Origin: Ampullaceana balthica
Lineage: Eukaryota > Mollusca > Gastropoda > Lymnaeidae
DNA: 64,000 nucleotides
Direction: 5' to 3'
Assembly (NCBI GenBank): GCA_944989445.1
Contig: CALYLW010000500.1
Coordinates: forward strand, 62,001 to 126,000
A program made the translations under genes and the position numbers. This document shows, one piece after another, positions 22,468 through 33,792 of the stretch (the stretch's first letter is position 1; each line of letters starts with the position of its first letter). The notes under the pieces were generated by a model. It saw nothing but the letters and a program-made list of their open reading frames with translations. It had not been told where the DNA came from and ran no database searches.

Positions 22468-25229
22468 CTAAGAAATTTGTTTTTATTTATCAAATCAGAA
22501 AATCCTAAAACACTTTCATCGTTAAATCTTGTTTATATTATTTTAATAATTTAATTAATACATGTATGATAATTTCTTAATTAATTGCATTAAATATTCT
22601 TAAGAAAGTGATGTATTAGAATTCATTCATATATATATATGAAGTAAAAAAAATATCAAATTGGACCACCTCTTGTTTCTTCAAGGCATAATGCACAGCA
22701 CTTTTGACCAGTAGATCTGTAATGACATCTTTCTGAGCTTCCTTGTCCAAATTACTGTAAGCAATCTCTTCTTGGATCCCCTCTTGTGTTTTGACAACTC
22801 TAATACTTTTAATACTGTCTGGTTCTTTTCTAAGGAAAATGATGTCATCCTGTGAGTAATCTTCATCATCTGAGGAAATTATTAGTTAACAGATTTCCAA
22901 CAAGGCCATATTATTAGTTAACAGATTTCCAAACAAGGCCATGTTATTAGTTAACAGATTTCCCAACAAGGCCATGTTATTAGTTCATTTCAAATATTTT
23001 CTTCCATCAAAACAGTCTTAGGATTTAGAATAGAATTTAAACAACTGAAGTGGGAAAAACTTTACAATTAAAATGTCAAAAAATTCCTAAAAGAAAAAAT
23101 ACTTTTTAGCAAAGGTGGAAAAATTATTCAATAAATTCCTGAGCATATTATTCATTACAACAGCATGACATTAAAAAAATGAAATCTCACTGTATTGACC
23201 AGGTCCGTCAGCCCTGTAGAATGAATATCCCGATAGGCTTCCAGGCGTGAGAAGCATGCTCTTCAATAACCTGTAAGGCTGTGGCATATGTGAAAGGTCC
23301 TCGTAGAAAAGTTTGCGCCGCAAGTTTGGAATCTTGAGACTGGTTTGATGCAGAGATCTCTCTGTAATGTAACCTGTAAAAATTGATGTAGTAAAAATTC
23401 ATGAATGATGGCAATGAATTATTTCTAGCCAACAAGGTGTTATCTTGTCACTAAAATATGAGTTAATCCCAAGCCCTATGAATGTTCTATCAAAATCTAG
23501 ACATCCATGATTAAACTGAGTTACCTATTTAGTTAGACACCTAGATATGTTAGGTTATTTAAATTCATTTGATCTTTTTTCTCCATATACTTATTACATC
23601 TGTATTAGATTGTATTTCTAACGTTTGCCATATTACAAAGAGACTGATCACTTGGCAAAACTTTGCATTTATATTTTTAGGCTGTCTTGTTAGCTATTTT
23701 TGCTTTAGTCTGAATTAGATTTTTAAATATTTTTTTATGGCTAGTTCTATAAAATTTTTACACTATGTTTTTAAAGGCTTTCTACAATATTCAATCAACA
23801 TTTTCAGGAATGCTTTGGGGATTTTTTCCAAGATTCTGTCGTATGGTATTGGGAAAGGTTACTCAGGAATCTTATTAGCCAATCAAAATAGCATGAATGA
23901 TAATTAATCAATAAAAATCTAAGCAATTTGCATTAATGTTGAATTAAATAAGGCATTCTCAAAACTTTCGGGGCCGTTTTTATAATTGTTTGCTTACATT
24001 GGCTTGATAAAGTAGGGTAACTTGAAAATATGGGTATATTCAATTTTATTATGCATAAAATATTTTCACAATAATTATGCATAGCCTACCATTTTTTATG
24101 ATGTTATCGAAAACAGTATCATCCCATGTTCGGGTCCACGTAGCGAGATAACGTTTAGCTGAGAAACCTGGTCGAATTTGTCTCTCAAAATTATTTCGCT
24201 GGGCATGCACAAATTTAAGATAAACCTTGCCGTTTATTTCATCCTGGTATAAATATATAATATTATAACAATAATAATAAAATTGAAAATATCACAAACA
24301 TATTTATAGTAATGTAATGACATTATAATATCATGATAAGTAAAAAAAAATTGTATGCATACAGCCAAATTGTAACAAAATATAAACTAACATTTTAAAC
24401 CAAATTAGGACTTACTTGAGCACCATATTTTAAAATTGATTTTGCTAAATCTTCCACAGTTTTCAGATCCATCTAAAAAAAATTATATATCAAATACGAT
24501 TTCATTTAAAAAATATTAAAATTGCATGCATACATACAAACTGATAAGACTTAAAAATCAATTTTAACAATACATTAACAATCGGTTTATAGTTAAGAAT
24601 TATTAAGTTTACAAATAAATAAATAGAGATACCTGCCCATCCAAACTGCTAGAGACATGGTGAGAACGAAGTGTGTGACGCTTTGCTGGTCGCTCCGTGT
24701 TTCTCTGGGCAAGATCTTCTGAGAAAAGTAGCAAAGCACCTTTTCTAGTTGTAAATGTTTTGGGAACTCGATAGGCATCCCTGGCTGAGCGTGTTGTAAA
24801 CGGATTCTCATCCAAATCATGGATGTATGTATTGAGTGGTGGAAGGTATGTTCTGCTTGGATGTGTAGTAAAATTATAATAGTCCTGAAATGGAACATAT
24901 AAATGAAACGCTTTTCAATGTATGCTCTTTTTTGACATGGAACTAAAAGATGCTTAAAAAAAACTATTAATTACTTTTTACTATTTATTAACAAATAACA
25001 ATTGACAAGACATTTTTTTAATATATTGAATATTTAATATATATAATAATGCACATTATTAAGAATGTATGGACTGAGTTTAATTTGACAGATATTTATT
25101 AAAGTTACTTTAATAATATATTTTTCTAACCTCAGGCTCTAAGTAAACATCGACCTTTTCATGTCCATTTGAATGAACCTCACCAACACCTCGACTTAGA
25201 AGGGACAAGTTCAAGGCACCTCCAGTCAT
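22351..25229 (-). CDS. KIAA2012: KIAA2012-like protein, N-terminal 354 residues (7 exons, 3' end not found)
   Basis: Minus-strand exons are 25131-25229, 24633-24884, 24416-24472, 24090-24243, 23191-23373, 22670-22869 and 22351-22467; all introns are GT-AG and phases agree throughout. Motifs that I recognise from vertebrate KIAA2012, in the same order, are: LSLLSRG near the start, a VYLEPEDY stretch across exons 1/2, PKTFTTRKGALLLFSEDLA (exon 2), a DLKTVEDLAKSILKYG stretch (exon 3), RQIRPGFSAKRYLATW (exon 4), GYI at the exon 4/5 junction, and a Pro/Leu-rich segment that ends near YSFYR (exon 5). Exons 6-7 are acidic and less conserved. The molecular function of KIAA2012 is not established. The human protein is over 1000 residues with a long charged C-terminal region, so more than half should lie downstream (below 22351) and was not recognised. 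No promoter motif was seen above 25229. Confidence 0.82.
22670..22869 (-). CDS. KIAA2012: KIAA2012-like exon 6 (acidic)
   Basis: Two bases that complete Asn, then 66 codons, between TTCCTCAG and GTGGTC. The product is rich in Asp, Glu and Lys (EDYSQDDIIFLRKEPDSIKS) and ends ALKKQE. It has no recognised motif and is placed by phase and splice sites. A three-copy tandem repeat starts a few bases upstream, in the intron. Confidence 0.75.
22877..22985. repeat. 36-bp tandem triplication in KIAA2012-like intron
   Basis: Three copies of TTATTAGTTAACAGATTTCC followed by AACAAGGCCAT, starting a few bases from the acceptor of exon 6 on the minus strand. Confidence 0.9.
23191..23373 (-). CDS. KIAA2012: KIAA2012-like exon 5
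   Basis: Two bases that complete Gly, sixty codons, then one base before GTGAGA. GYITERSLHQTSLKIPNLRR opens the exon, matching the GYI...L motif of KIAA2012, and it ends with an RADGPGQY stretch. Other frames of this segment are also open, but only this frame matches the flanking phases. Confidence 0.82.
24090..24243 (-). CDS. KIAA2012: KIAA2012-like exon 4
   Basis: Fifty-one codons plus one base, between ATACCAG and GTAGGC. It contains RQIRPGFSAKRYLATW, close to the RQIQPGYSAKRYLR-type motif of the family. Confidence 0.86.
24416..24472 (-). CDS. KIAA2012: KIAA2012-like exon 3
   Basis: A 57-base exon coding MDLKTVEDLAKSILKYGAQ, bounded by TTTTAG and GTAAGT. The (D/E)LKxxxxLxxxIxxYG pattern matches the corresponding part of KIAA2012. 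Confidence 0.82.
24633..24884 (-). CDS. KIAA2012: KIAA2012-like exon 2
   Basis: Eighty-four codons in phase 0 between TTTCAG and GTATCT. It opens DYYNFTTHPSRTYLPP and holds the best-conserved motif of the family, PKTFTTRKGALLLFSEDL. Confidence 0.86.
25131..25229 (-). CDS. KIAA2012: KIAA2012-like exon 1 (start codon)
   Basis: Thirty-three codons from ATG to CCTGAG before GTTAGA, starting MTGGALNLSLLSRGVGE and ending VYLEPE. The LSLLSRG and VYLEPE motifs align with the start of vertebrate KIAA2012, which fixes this as the translation start. Confidence 0.83.
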
Positions 25230-26546
25230 GATCAGTGTTCAGTGTAGTTTTTATATAATTTCCTTTAAATGATTAACATGTGAAATTAAAATAAAAAAGA
25301 TTTACTGAAATAAATTTAACTCATTGACTGAAGAAATATATAAATTCAAAGGTCTGATATGGAATTAATGACAAATATCAATAATATAATAAAAATACAC
25401 ACAACTTCTACATGTGTTAATGGCAATTAACAATAATAATAATAATAATACTTTATTAACTTTATTAATTAACTTTATTTATTACTAATTACTAATATTA
25501 CTATTTATTTAGTCTATTAAATTAAATTATAAGCTTCGGTATTCATACAACTTTAAATATTTTCATTAAATAAGTTATTATTATTACTATTATTAATTTA
25601 ACGTCACATAGTTAGTTATTTAAAATCATTTGATTTTTGCGATCCTTATCATAACAATTTAGGAACAAAATACAGTCAAGACTGCTTTGACCGCCATGTT
25701 GTTTAACTGGAGCTGCTAAGCTACACTCCCTAGAAGAAATTCGCTTAAATCATATTCCTCTCAATACTGTCGAAGCACTATATTTTTAATAAAGCTTTCA
25801 CTGTATTATTGATTAAAATGACATCTATTATAATTTATAAGCCAATTCTTTATATTAAATTTATTAAAGTACTTAAATTATTAAATTGTAGATCAACGTT
25901 GTAACATCCACCCATTTTAACGCAACTATCTTATATATTATCTGGTAGAAATAAAATGCATGCCCGTGCCCCTGGTATGCTATTTGGTCTCTTTAAACTT
26001 TAAGTTTAAGCTACCCTTATAATTTTAAGTGTACCCTACCTTATCTGATTTACTAAATATCTAATAGTTTCACTTATTACAAAAACAAAGTACCAAAATA
26101 TATCATATATTTATTTATTTTACTTTATTTTTTCTTCTAAAAATGATGTAAAATAACATTAAGCCAATTAGCCAATTAAGCTTTTAAAATATATATATAT
26201 TATATTAATATATTTCAGATTTTGTAACTTCTGTGGATAAAATCCTTTCGCGAAATCATCTTTTAAAAATCAAATTGATCTGTCATTTAATCGACACGAA
26301 GCGACATTTTATTCAATTGATAACAGTCATTATTGATTATTCAATCAACTTCGAAGCATTTCCCATAGCCATAGGTTATCCTTCAGCCAATTCATCTCTT
26401 TTAGAAGAGAAACAAGCAGGATGAAAATTCATTTGATCCCATTTTTCTGCTTTTGGTTTTGTTAGGACAGGGTGTCAATACGGTTTGCAAAGAGGGTCAA
26501 GTTCCATGATTAAAACACATGAAGAGCGGATTAAAACAAACATAAT
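25230..26546. other. Upstream region of the KIAA2012-like gene; no gene seen
   Basis: Very AT-rich, with TA and TTA microsatellite tracts. No core promoter motif stands out. Confidence 0.35.
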
Positions 26547-26554
26547 AATTAGAT

Positions 26555-26888
26555 CAGGGGTCGGGAAACTTTTTGTCTGAGAGAGCCATAAACATAACAT
26601 ATTTTAAAAGTAATTCTGTGACAGACATAAATTATGTTTAAAACTAAAAATTCAAGTAAATGTGTGCATTTTTTTATTTTCAAAACACTAAAAGTACCAT
26701 AATTATGTCTCTGAATTCTTTTTAATATCATTATTATGCTTTTTATTTTATACGCAATTCAAAGGAATCTGAATGAACGTGTTGTTGTTGTTGTTGGTTT
26801 TAAAAGTAATCGAACATTTGTCTGAGAGCCAGATGCAGCCATCAATAGAGCCACATCATGCTCGCGAGCCATGGTTTCCCGACCCCTG
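26555..26888. mobile_element. 334-bp hAT MITE
   Basis: Termini CAGGGGTCGGGAAACTTTTT and GGTTTCCCGACCCCTG form inverted repeats. Subterminal GAGAGCCA motifs are typical of hAT MITEs. The flanks AATTAGAT and AATGATAT match at 6 of 8 bases, a decayed target duplication. Confidence 0.87.
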
Positions 26889-27232
26889 AATGATATACTT
26901 TGAGAGTGATATTTTTGCCCTAGACAAGGGTGATTTTAATATTGCAATCGCGATTTTCTAGACTTTATAAAAAAAATTTTTATTGAATAATTATTAGAAA
27001 CTACTAAGTTGAATAAATAATGTAAAATTCATAGAATTTTGATATTTTATTCTACGGACTTTACAATAAATAAAATGAATTAAAATATAACTAGAGCCAA
27101 AAATGTTATGCTAAAAAGCGTGATGTAAAAGCTGTTTTAATATTTCATTAAAAAAAACATCCCGTGATAGATTTTAGTCATAGGACTCTTGGAATTACGT
27201 ACACATAAAGGCACATAACTCCATTGGCTTTG

Positions 27233-27372
27233 TGTGAGTCTGTGTGTGTGCGTGCGTGCGTGTGTGTACCTGCGTGCGAGTGTGTGTATGTGTGTTTGTG
27301 AGTGTGTGTGCGTGCGTGCGTGTGTGTGTGTGTGTGTGTGTGCGTGCGTTTGTGTGCCTGCGTGCGAGTGTA

Positions 27373-27404
<32 letters not shown>

Positions 27405-27551
27405 AGTGTGTGCGTGCGTATGTGCCTGCGTGCGAGTGTGTGTGTGTGTTTGTGTGTGCGAGTGTGTGTGAGTGTGTGTGTGTGTGCGTGCGGGCGTGCG
27501 TGCGTTTGTGTGCCTGCGTGCGAGTGTGCGTGTGTGTGTGTGAGTGTGTGT

Positions 27552-27582
<31 letters not shown>

Positions 27583-28088
27583 CGTGCGTGCGTGTGTGCC
27601 TGCGTGCGAGTGTGCGTGTGTGTGTGCGAGTGTGTGTGTGTTTGTGTGCGTGCGTGCGTGTGTTCCTGCGTGCGAGTGTTCGTGTGCGAGTGAGTGTGTG
27701 TGTGTGTGCCTGTGTGCGAGTGTGTGCGTGAGTGTGTGTGCGTGCGTGTGTGTGTGCGGGCGTGCGTGCGTGTGTGTGCCTGCGTGCGAGTGTGCGTGTG
27801 TGTTTGTACGAGTGTGTGTGTGAGTGTGTGTATGTGTGTGCCTGCGTGCGCGTGTGCCTGTGTGTATGTGTGCGAGTGTGTGTGTGTGTGTGCGTGCGTC
27901 TGCCTGCGTGCGAGTGTGCGAGTGTGTGTGTGTGTGTGTGCGTGTGTGTGTGTGTGCCTGCGTGCGAGTGTGCGTGTTTTCGAGTGTGTGTGTGTGTGTG
28001 CCTGCGTGCGTGCGTGCGAGTGTGTGTGTGTGTGCGAGTGTGTGTGCGTGTGTGTGTGCCTGCGTGCGAGTGTGTGTGTGCGTGTGTC
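27233..28088. repeat. Complex (GT)n array with higher-order CCTGCGTGCGAG blocks
   Basis: GT-rich microsatellite of ~850 bp, punctuated by GCCTGCGTGCGAGTGTG and GTGCGTGCGTG blocks at irregular 50-100-base spacing. Open in several frames on both strands (Cys/Val or His/Thr), which is a composition artefact. Confidence 0.97.
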
Positions 28089-29118
28089 ATTGTTACAGAA
28101 AATGTCAACGATCCAACTATTTAAGATGAGGGCCGTGTTTTTCCCGCGGGCCGAACTTTTTACACCCCTGTGTTGGAGAGTGTTCGAGGGCTGTTTACAC
28201 ATCCTCGCAGTCAATCAGCATGTCCTCATTGTCATACCTAGACACTTTCGAGACAGTTAAATATGAGTCCTGGCAGAAGGAGCGACCTTGACATCTTTAC
28301 CATGTTGAAAAATTATTTTATCCTGGTGAATATTTCTCGGCTTCTTCATAGAAATATTTATATTCACAACTTCAACAAACTTTATCAATTACAACTGCTT
28401 TTATCGTAGGTTAAAATATTATGTACATTTGAAAGGCTTAGTCTTTTTGCTAATCTTAAAATTAAGGCTATTGCAATGCTTCTACTTCTAGATGTCAAAA
28501 TGACATTCAACTTGCAGGATATAATCTATAAAGAACAAGATCGAACAAAGACAAAATTTATAAACAATTAAATTATATTTTCTAACCAGCTTTTATCACC
28601 ACGTATGTAGTCAACTCGGCTAATCTCAAAATTAGCACTGAAAACTTAAGCTTTTTAAAGCAAAAGCCTTATTTCTAAGAACACAAACATTTACTCCTAA
28701 AAGGAAAAGTTTCAATATCACATAGTATGGCATTCTTGCCCTCATTAGACGAAATGTTACAGTTGTATACTTATGTTATTGACATAGTTGTAGCTATTAA
28801 ATTAATTAAAAGCCCTAATATATCCTAGCTAAAACACGTAATTTTAAATTGCATATTCGCAACTATCAGAGAATCGTTTTTAATAGAAATTCTGAATATA
28901 ATGCTAGTATTTTTTTTAATAGCTGTCCGTATCAGTGCAATGCTGAGGTGAAGCTGAGAGCAATATTGCTTTGAAGAATTACGCACAACTTGACTGCAAG
29001 TGACGTTGACTTAATTTACTAATATTTAGGGGGAGGCCATGTAGAATTACGTTAAGTAAATTATGCATTTGCTTGGTGATTTCCCTTATGCTTCGTCGCT
29101 ACTTATTTTATTTAGAAC
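28089..29118. other. No gene seen
   Basis: AT-rich sequence with no repeats or coding character beyond a GC-balanced 28120-28260. Confidence 0.35.
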
Positions 29119-29731
29119 TAGCAGACCCGTCGTGCGTTGCAACGATCTCTGTAAAACTGAATACATATAGACAAAAAAGGAATTACATTAAGGGTCACTG
29201 GGCCCATCAATTTAACATATGAAGTTAAAAATCTGTTCATTTCAATCAATTTCATAATAAAAATATAAATATATTTATCTATATCTCTCAATATCGTGTA
29301 AAATTGAATGGGGAATACAATATTAAAATTTTAGTTTAAAAAAACACATTTAGGACCCCCAGTCCCGAGGAAATGGAGTTCAGTGCCCTATAGGCTTTTA
29401 ATTTTTTATATAAAGAGTTTGGTCAAAATCCAGTTATTGTCTCATTATCTAACACTTAAACTAATTTTATATAGCTAATATAATGAAAAATTACATTAAG
29501 GGGCCTCCGCGCCCATTCGGTTCAAGATGTAAATTTTGAAAACCTGTTCATTTAAATTCAGTTTCATCATGGACAGTGGCGTAGCTAGAGGGGGGCAGTG
29601 GGGGCGGTCCGCCTCGGATGGCATTCATTTAGGGGCGGCATTTGTGGGCATTTGAAAGGTAAAATCATTCCCGACAAGCGCCCCTTTTCTTTTGAAGGGG
29701 TAACCAAGGTGCAAAAAAAATATTCGTTGTT

Positions 29732-30408
29732 GGTAATCCTGCAGATTTTACACGTATATTATAATTTATTATTTCACAGCGAAATTTAATTTTCTCTTGA
29801 GAACTTTCGTTTTTAATTTATTAAATGCATAATTATATGTTGTATTTCAGCTATTACATCGCTAATTTGTAAGTCTTTCTAATTTCTAAGCCATTTTTTC
29901 GGCTCTCAACAGTAAATAGTCTGATGATGATGCAACCATTTTTTTTATTCACACTATATGCCGGATTGTCCGATAAGATGCCAAATGGAAATTTCTCACT
30001 TACAAACAAAGAAAATAAGAATCAAACATCTAGTAATGAAATAAAAAAAAGATTTTGTCTTTAAAATATTTATTTATCTTCTAAGAACATTAAAATAGAT
30101 GAATAATACTTTTAAAAAAATATCTTCAGTCAGTAAATTTATTTTAGCATGGGTTGAGCCAGGTAAAAAACATCTGGCAGCAGTTCGCTAGGTAAACAAA
30201 ATGGACATATCGTGACCACATTATGTATTATATAGAGCCGAAAAAATGCATTTGAAATTAAAAAGACTAACAAATTAGCGCTGTAATAGCTGAAATACAA
30301 CATATAATTATGCATTTAATAAATTAAAAACGAAAGTTCTCAAGAGAAAATTAAATTTCGCTGTGAAATAATAAATTATAATATACGTGTAAAATCTGCA
30401 GGATTACC
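29732..30408. mobile_element. Fold-back element with 139-bp inverted arms
   Basis: Left arm 29732-29870 and right arm 30270-30408 are near-perfect reverse complements (for example GGTAATCCTGCAGATTTTAC at the left against GTAAAATCTGCAGGATTACC at the right) around a ~400-bp spacer. The flanks CGTTGTT and CGTTATT may be a decayed target duplication. Confidence 0.85.
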
Positions 30409-30899
30409 CGTTATTTCGAGTCTTAACTAACGGATTCGTAAAACATTTATTTGATATTATAACTAACGCAGAACCGTTCATAAATTTTTAATCGCTCAAA
30501 ATGTATCCATTTGTTTGGAAAACTAAGCGGTATAATGTCACAGTTGACGCTTTTATAAGAAAACTATCCAAAAAACACATCACCCCTGGTCCGAATAATG
30601 TGTGCTATTAATATCGCCACGACAGTTTTTACGTGGAATTTCGACATTCGCAGAATGATGCGTGAACAAGTACCTACACGGCATGGTGGTTTCAAATATT
30701 GTGTTTAACTTGCAAGTAGTAATTTATATTACTGTTTCAGTTTTCAGTAAATTATTGTAGGTAAGTTATAAAAAATTAAATTTATTTTGTTTTATTGCAT
30801 TAAAAATAATTTGTGTTTTTCATTAAAATACAGTTATTCATTAAACATGTAACGCCTATCCAATTAAAGTAATAGTACTGTGTAAATAATTTGAATTCC

Positions 30900-31765
30900 T
30901 CTATTTTATGGAAAAATTATTAAGATTTATGACAAGAATATGTAAATATTCAAATTTCTCTGTTAATAAACACCACAATAGGCATAATAATTTCAAAAAA
31001 GACATACTTTCAAATTTCAAGCGTCTTGAAAAATTGACATCTGAAGAAGTAACTAGGAAAATGAGATCAGATGCTGGAATGTTACTCAATTCAATGCAAT
31101 CTTTTTTTCTTCTATGTTATCTTAATTTATGGGAACCCGTCATTTTTTAAATTAATGCAAAGCCATTGCATGGAACAAAGAGATGTGCTAATACAAAATG
31201 CTGTTATAACAGCAATTTGTGAAGAGATGGAGATATTAACTGAACGCCGAGTTAGAAGGAGAAAAAATATGAGCAGGGAACATTCAGAAGACGTGGTTCT
31301 ATTTTTAGAACTAGAAGTACAACAAGAAATGTTTTTATCCATGGATGGAATTATAAAATAAAATAAAATAAAATAACGCTTTGATGAGTTGCAAGTCCTT
31401 GCAAGAAAATATTCGTATATAATGTCATGTAACCTACTAAATGAAGCATTTGAACATCAAATAAATTACTTTATTGACATAGATAAATAACAGTTCAATA
31501 TGGAAAGAAAAAGGATCCTGGTTTTTATGGCTGTACTTACACTACAAGAAGAGGCATTATGTTAGAAAAACGGGGGAAAAGGCCCCATTGATCTATTAAA
31601 ATTTATTCAACAGTATAGATTGGAAAATTCTGTATCCAACATTGTAATTTTGCTATGAATTTTTTCAACTATTGCTATCAGTGTCACTATTTGTGAAAGG
31701 AGCTTCTCCAAACTGAAGTTGATAAAAAAATTATCTTCTTTCCACAATGAGCGATTAAAGACAAG
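30900..31765 (+). pseudogene. hAT transposase remnant
   Basis: Broken frames. Near 31680 is an ISVTICERSFSKLKLIK stretch followed by an ERLKTRK-like segment, the conserved C-terminal dimerisation region of hAT transposases. Upstream open segments at 30908-31361 are charged but lack motifs. Confidence 0.8.
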
Positions 31766-32043
31766 AAAATCGTGCAATAGTGTCCACAGAACAAGATATT
31801 ACAAATAATTTTAATATTGATAGCATAATACACGATTTTTCTTTTATGAAAGTTAGGAAAGTAAACAAAATTGTAATTGGTAATGTTATTTGTTTGTTTT
31901 TTTGTGTAAATTTGGAATATGTTTTTGTCTCATTGCGGAGTGCCTGCGACCTCACTAACTTTCTTGTGGCCGTTAAAAAAAGTATATTGTATTTTTATAA
32001 ATGTGTATTTATAGGTATATAATCTTAAGCGGCCTCTTTTATT

Positions 32044-32411
32044 AGTTAGTTAGTTCCTCTCGGGCCGAAGACGCACATAGGGCAGAAGTCATTGATTTCC
32101 ATTTACGACGATCCGTCGCCAATTGTATTAGGTCTTGATTATTTCTTAGACCCATGGTTGAGCTTTCTCTTTTGATTGTTCTACGTAGGGTTTCTTTTGG
32201 TCTTCCTTGTTTTCTTTTGCCTTTTGGTGTCCATATGAAGGCCTGCCGTGGTAGTCTTCTCTCGTCCATTCGAAGAACATGACCGATATAATTCCAACGC
32301 CTTCTCCTTATAAAGGATGACACATATTCTTGGTTGGTTTCTTCTCTTATTGTTTCATTTGTTTTAAAATCACTCCATTTAATATTCGAATTTTTTTCGG
32401 AGGCATTTGTT
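32044..32411 (-). pseudogene. 5'-truncated LINE, reverse transcriptase C-terminus
   Basis: The minus strand codes RRRRWNYIGHVLRMDERRLP and KGKRKQGRPKETLRRT, the standard C-terminal end of many LINE ORF2 proteins. The 3' tail on the minus strand is (AACT)n. It is flanked by the perfect 10-bp duplication CTCTTTTATT (32034-32043 and 32412-32421). Still largely open, so a fairly young insertion. Confidence 0.93.
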
Positions 32412-32539
32412 CTCTTTTATTACTGCTTACATAAATATGTCATGCAATGGTAAACATGTTCCCCACCTTTACTTCGTTTCAATTACCATTATTTATTCAT
32501 GTTTATTAATTTTGAAAAACCATAATGTAATCCAATAAG

Positions 32540-32957
32540 TGGCCATCAATAAATGACGTCACGCTATTTTGGCTGATTTTTCACCCCCTCCCCCCTCGTC
32601 ACACGTCGTCGCAAAAACTTAGACCCCTTCTTCAATAAGACTTCACAAAGCTTTGACTCCCCCCCCCCATAAACGCCGTATTTTCTGTTTGAAAATGAGC
32701 ATGTTTCAAATTAAAATTTTGCCATTTAAATATGTTTTTAGTGTAACGCTGCATTCTAATATCGTAACACGCGTGTTACATAAACGTCATTAAATAAAGT
32801 GTCAGTAATCAAATATTAAAGTGGAAATGTATTTAAAGTTGCGCGTTTTTACGTGACGTCACGTTATTAAACACCCCTCTTCCTCGTCACACATCGTCAC
32901 AAACGTGTGACTCCCTCCCCCCCCCCAGATGGGTGACGTCATTTATGGACCGCCCCT
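32540..32957. mobile_element. MITE family 3, copy B (both ends)
   Basis: Ends are GGCCATCAATAAATGACGTC and GACGTCATTTATGGACCGCC, inverted repeats. Internal GTGACGTCAC motifs and C-runs. Same family as 13232-13612. It sits ~60 bases inside the right terminus of the hAT. Confidence 0.8.
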
Positions 32958-33605
32958 AAAAAGGGCGGCAAATTGGAGACCGCACCGGGCGGCAACAGTT
33001 CTAGCTACGCCACTGATCATGGATATATTTATCAAGATCGTTAAAAACTGAGTGGGCAATAATATCTTAGATTATACAAAAAAGACATTTGGGGCCCCCG
33101 GCCCATTCGATGTAAGATGTAAATTTCAACATGCTGTTCATTTTAATTCAGTTTTATCATGGATATATTTCTCAAGATCGTTAAAAAATAGAATGGCAAA
33201 TTATATCTCAAACATATTCGAAAAAAAGACAGTTGGGGACCCCGGCCCTGAACAATTGGACATTAGAAGTGCATGCCCTTTGTTATTTTAATATGGGCTA
33301 CCAATGTTTTATATACAAAGTTTGTCTAAGATCCATTCATTTACTCAGTAGCTAACGCATAAACTAATTTTTATATAGCTCATATAAACGAAAACGACAT
33401 TGAGGGCCCCAGGGCCCAATTAGTGCAAGATGCCAAGTTCAAAAAACCTATTTATTTCAATCAATTTTATAGTGGATATATTTATCCATATTTCTCAAGA
33501 TCTTTAATAATTGAATTGGGAATAAAATCTTAAACGTTTATGAAAAAATACATTTTGGGCCCCCAGCCCCGAATAAATGGACATTAGGAAATTAGTGCCC
33601 TATAG

Positions 33606-33792
33606 CAGTGCTTCTCAAAGTGGTGGTCCGCGGACCGGTGCCGGTCAGTGGGCAATCCGATGCCAGTTCGCAGAAGTTACCAAGAAAGGACATTTCGCTA
33701 CCACGTCAGTACAGGGAAATAGTTCACTGGTCACTAGTGCAATGGAAAAAATTCCTGCCGGTCCGCAATACTAAAACGTTTGAGAAGCACTG
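33606..33792. mobile_element. 187-bp hAT MITE
   Basis: Termini CAGTGCTTCTCAAA and TTTGAGAAGCACTG are perfect inverted repeats; flanks are CCCTATAG and CCCTATCG (7 of 8). Subterminal GGTCCGCGGACCGG. Confidence 0.92.

Larger units (their letters stand above)
29574..33015 (+). mobile_element. hAT transposon (3.44 kb), decayed, with nested insertions
   Basis: Terminal inverted repeats CAGTGGCGTAGCTAGA and TCTAGCTACGCCACTG, flanked by perfect 8-bp duplications ATCATGGA (29566-29573 and 33016-33023). It carries a transposase remnant at about 30900-31760 and three inserted elements. Confidence 0.94.

Noticed and set aside
27137..28260. Open frames of 100-339 codons on both strands (His/Thr-rich or Cys/Val-rich)
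   Set aside because: They are read-through of a GT-rich microsatellite. A mixed GT/GC tract has few stops in any frame; no start context or domain supports a gene.
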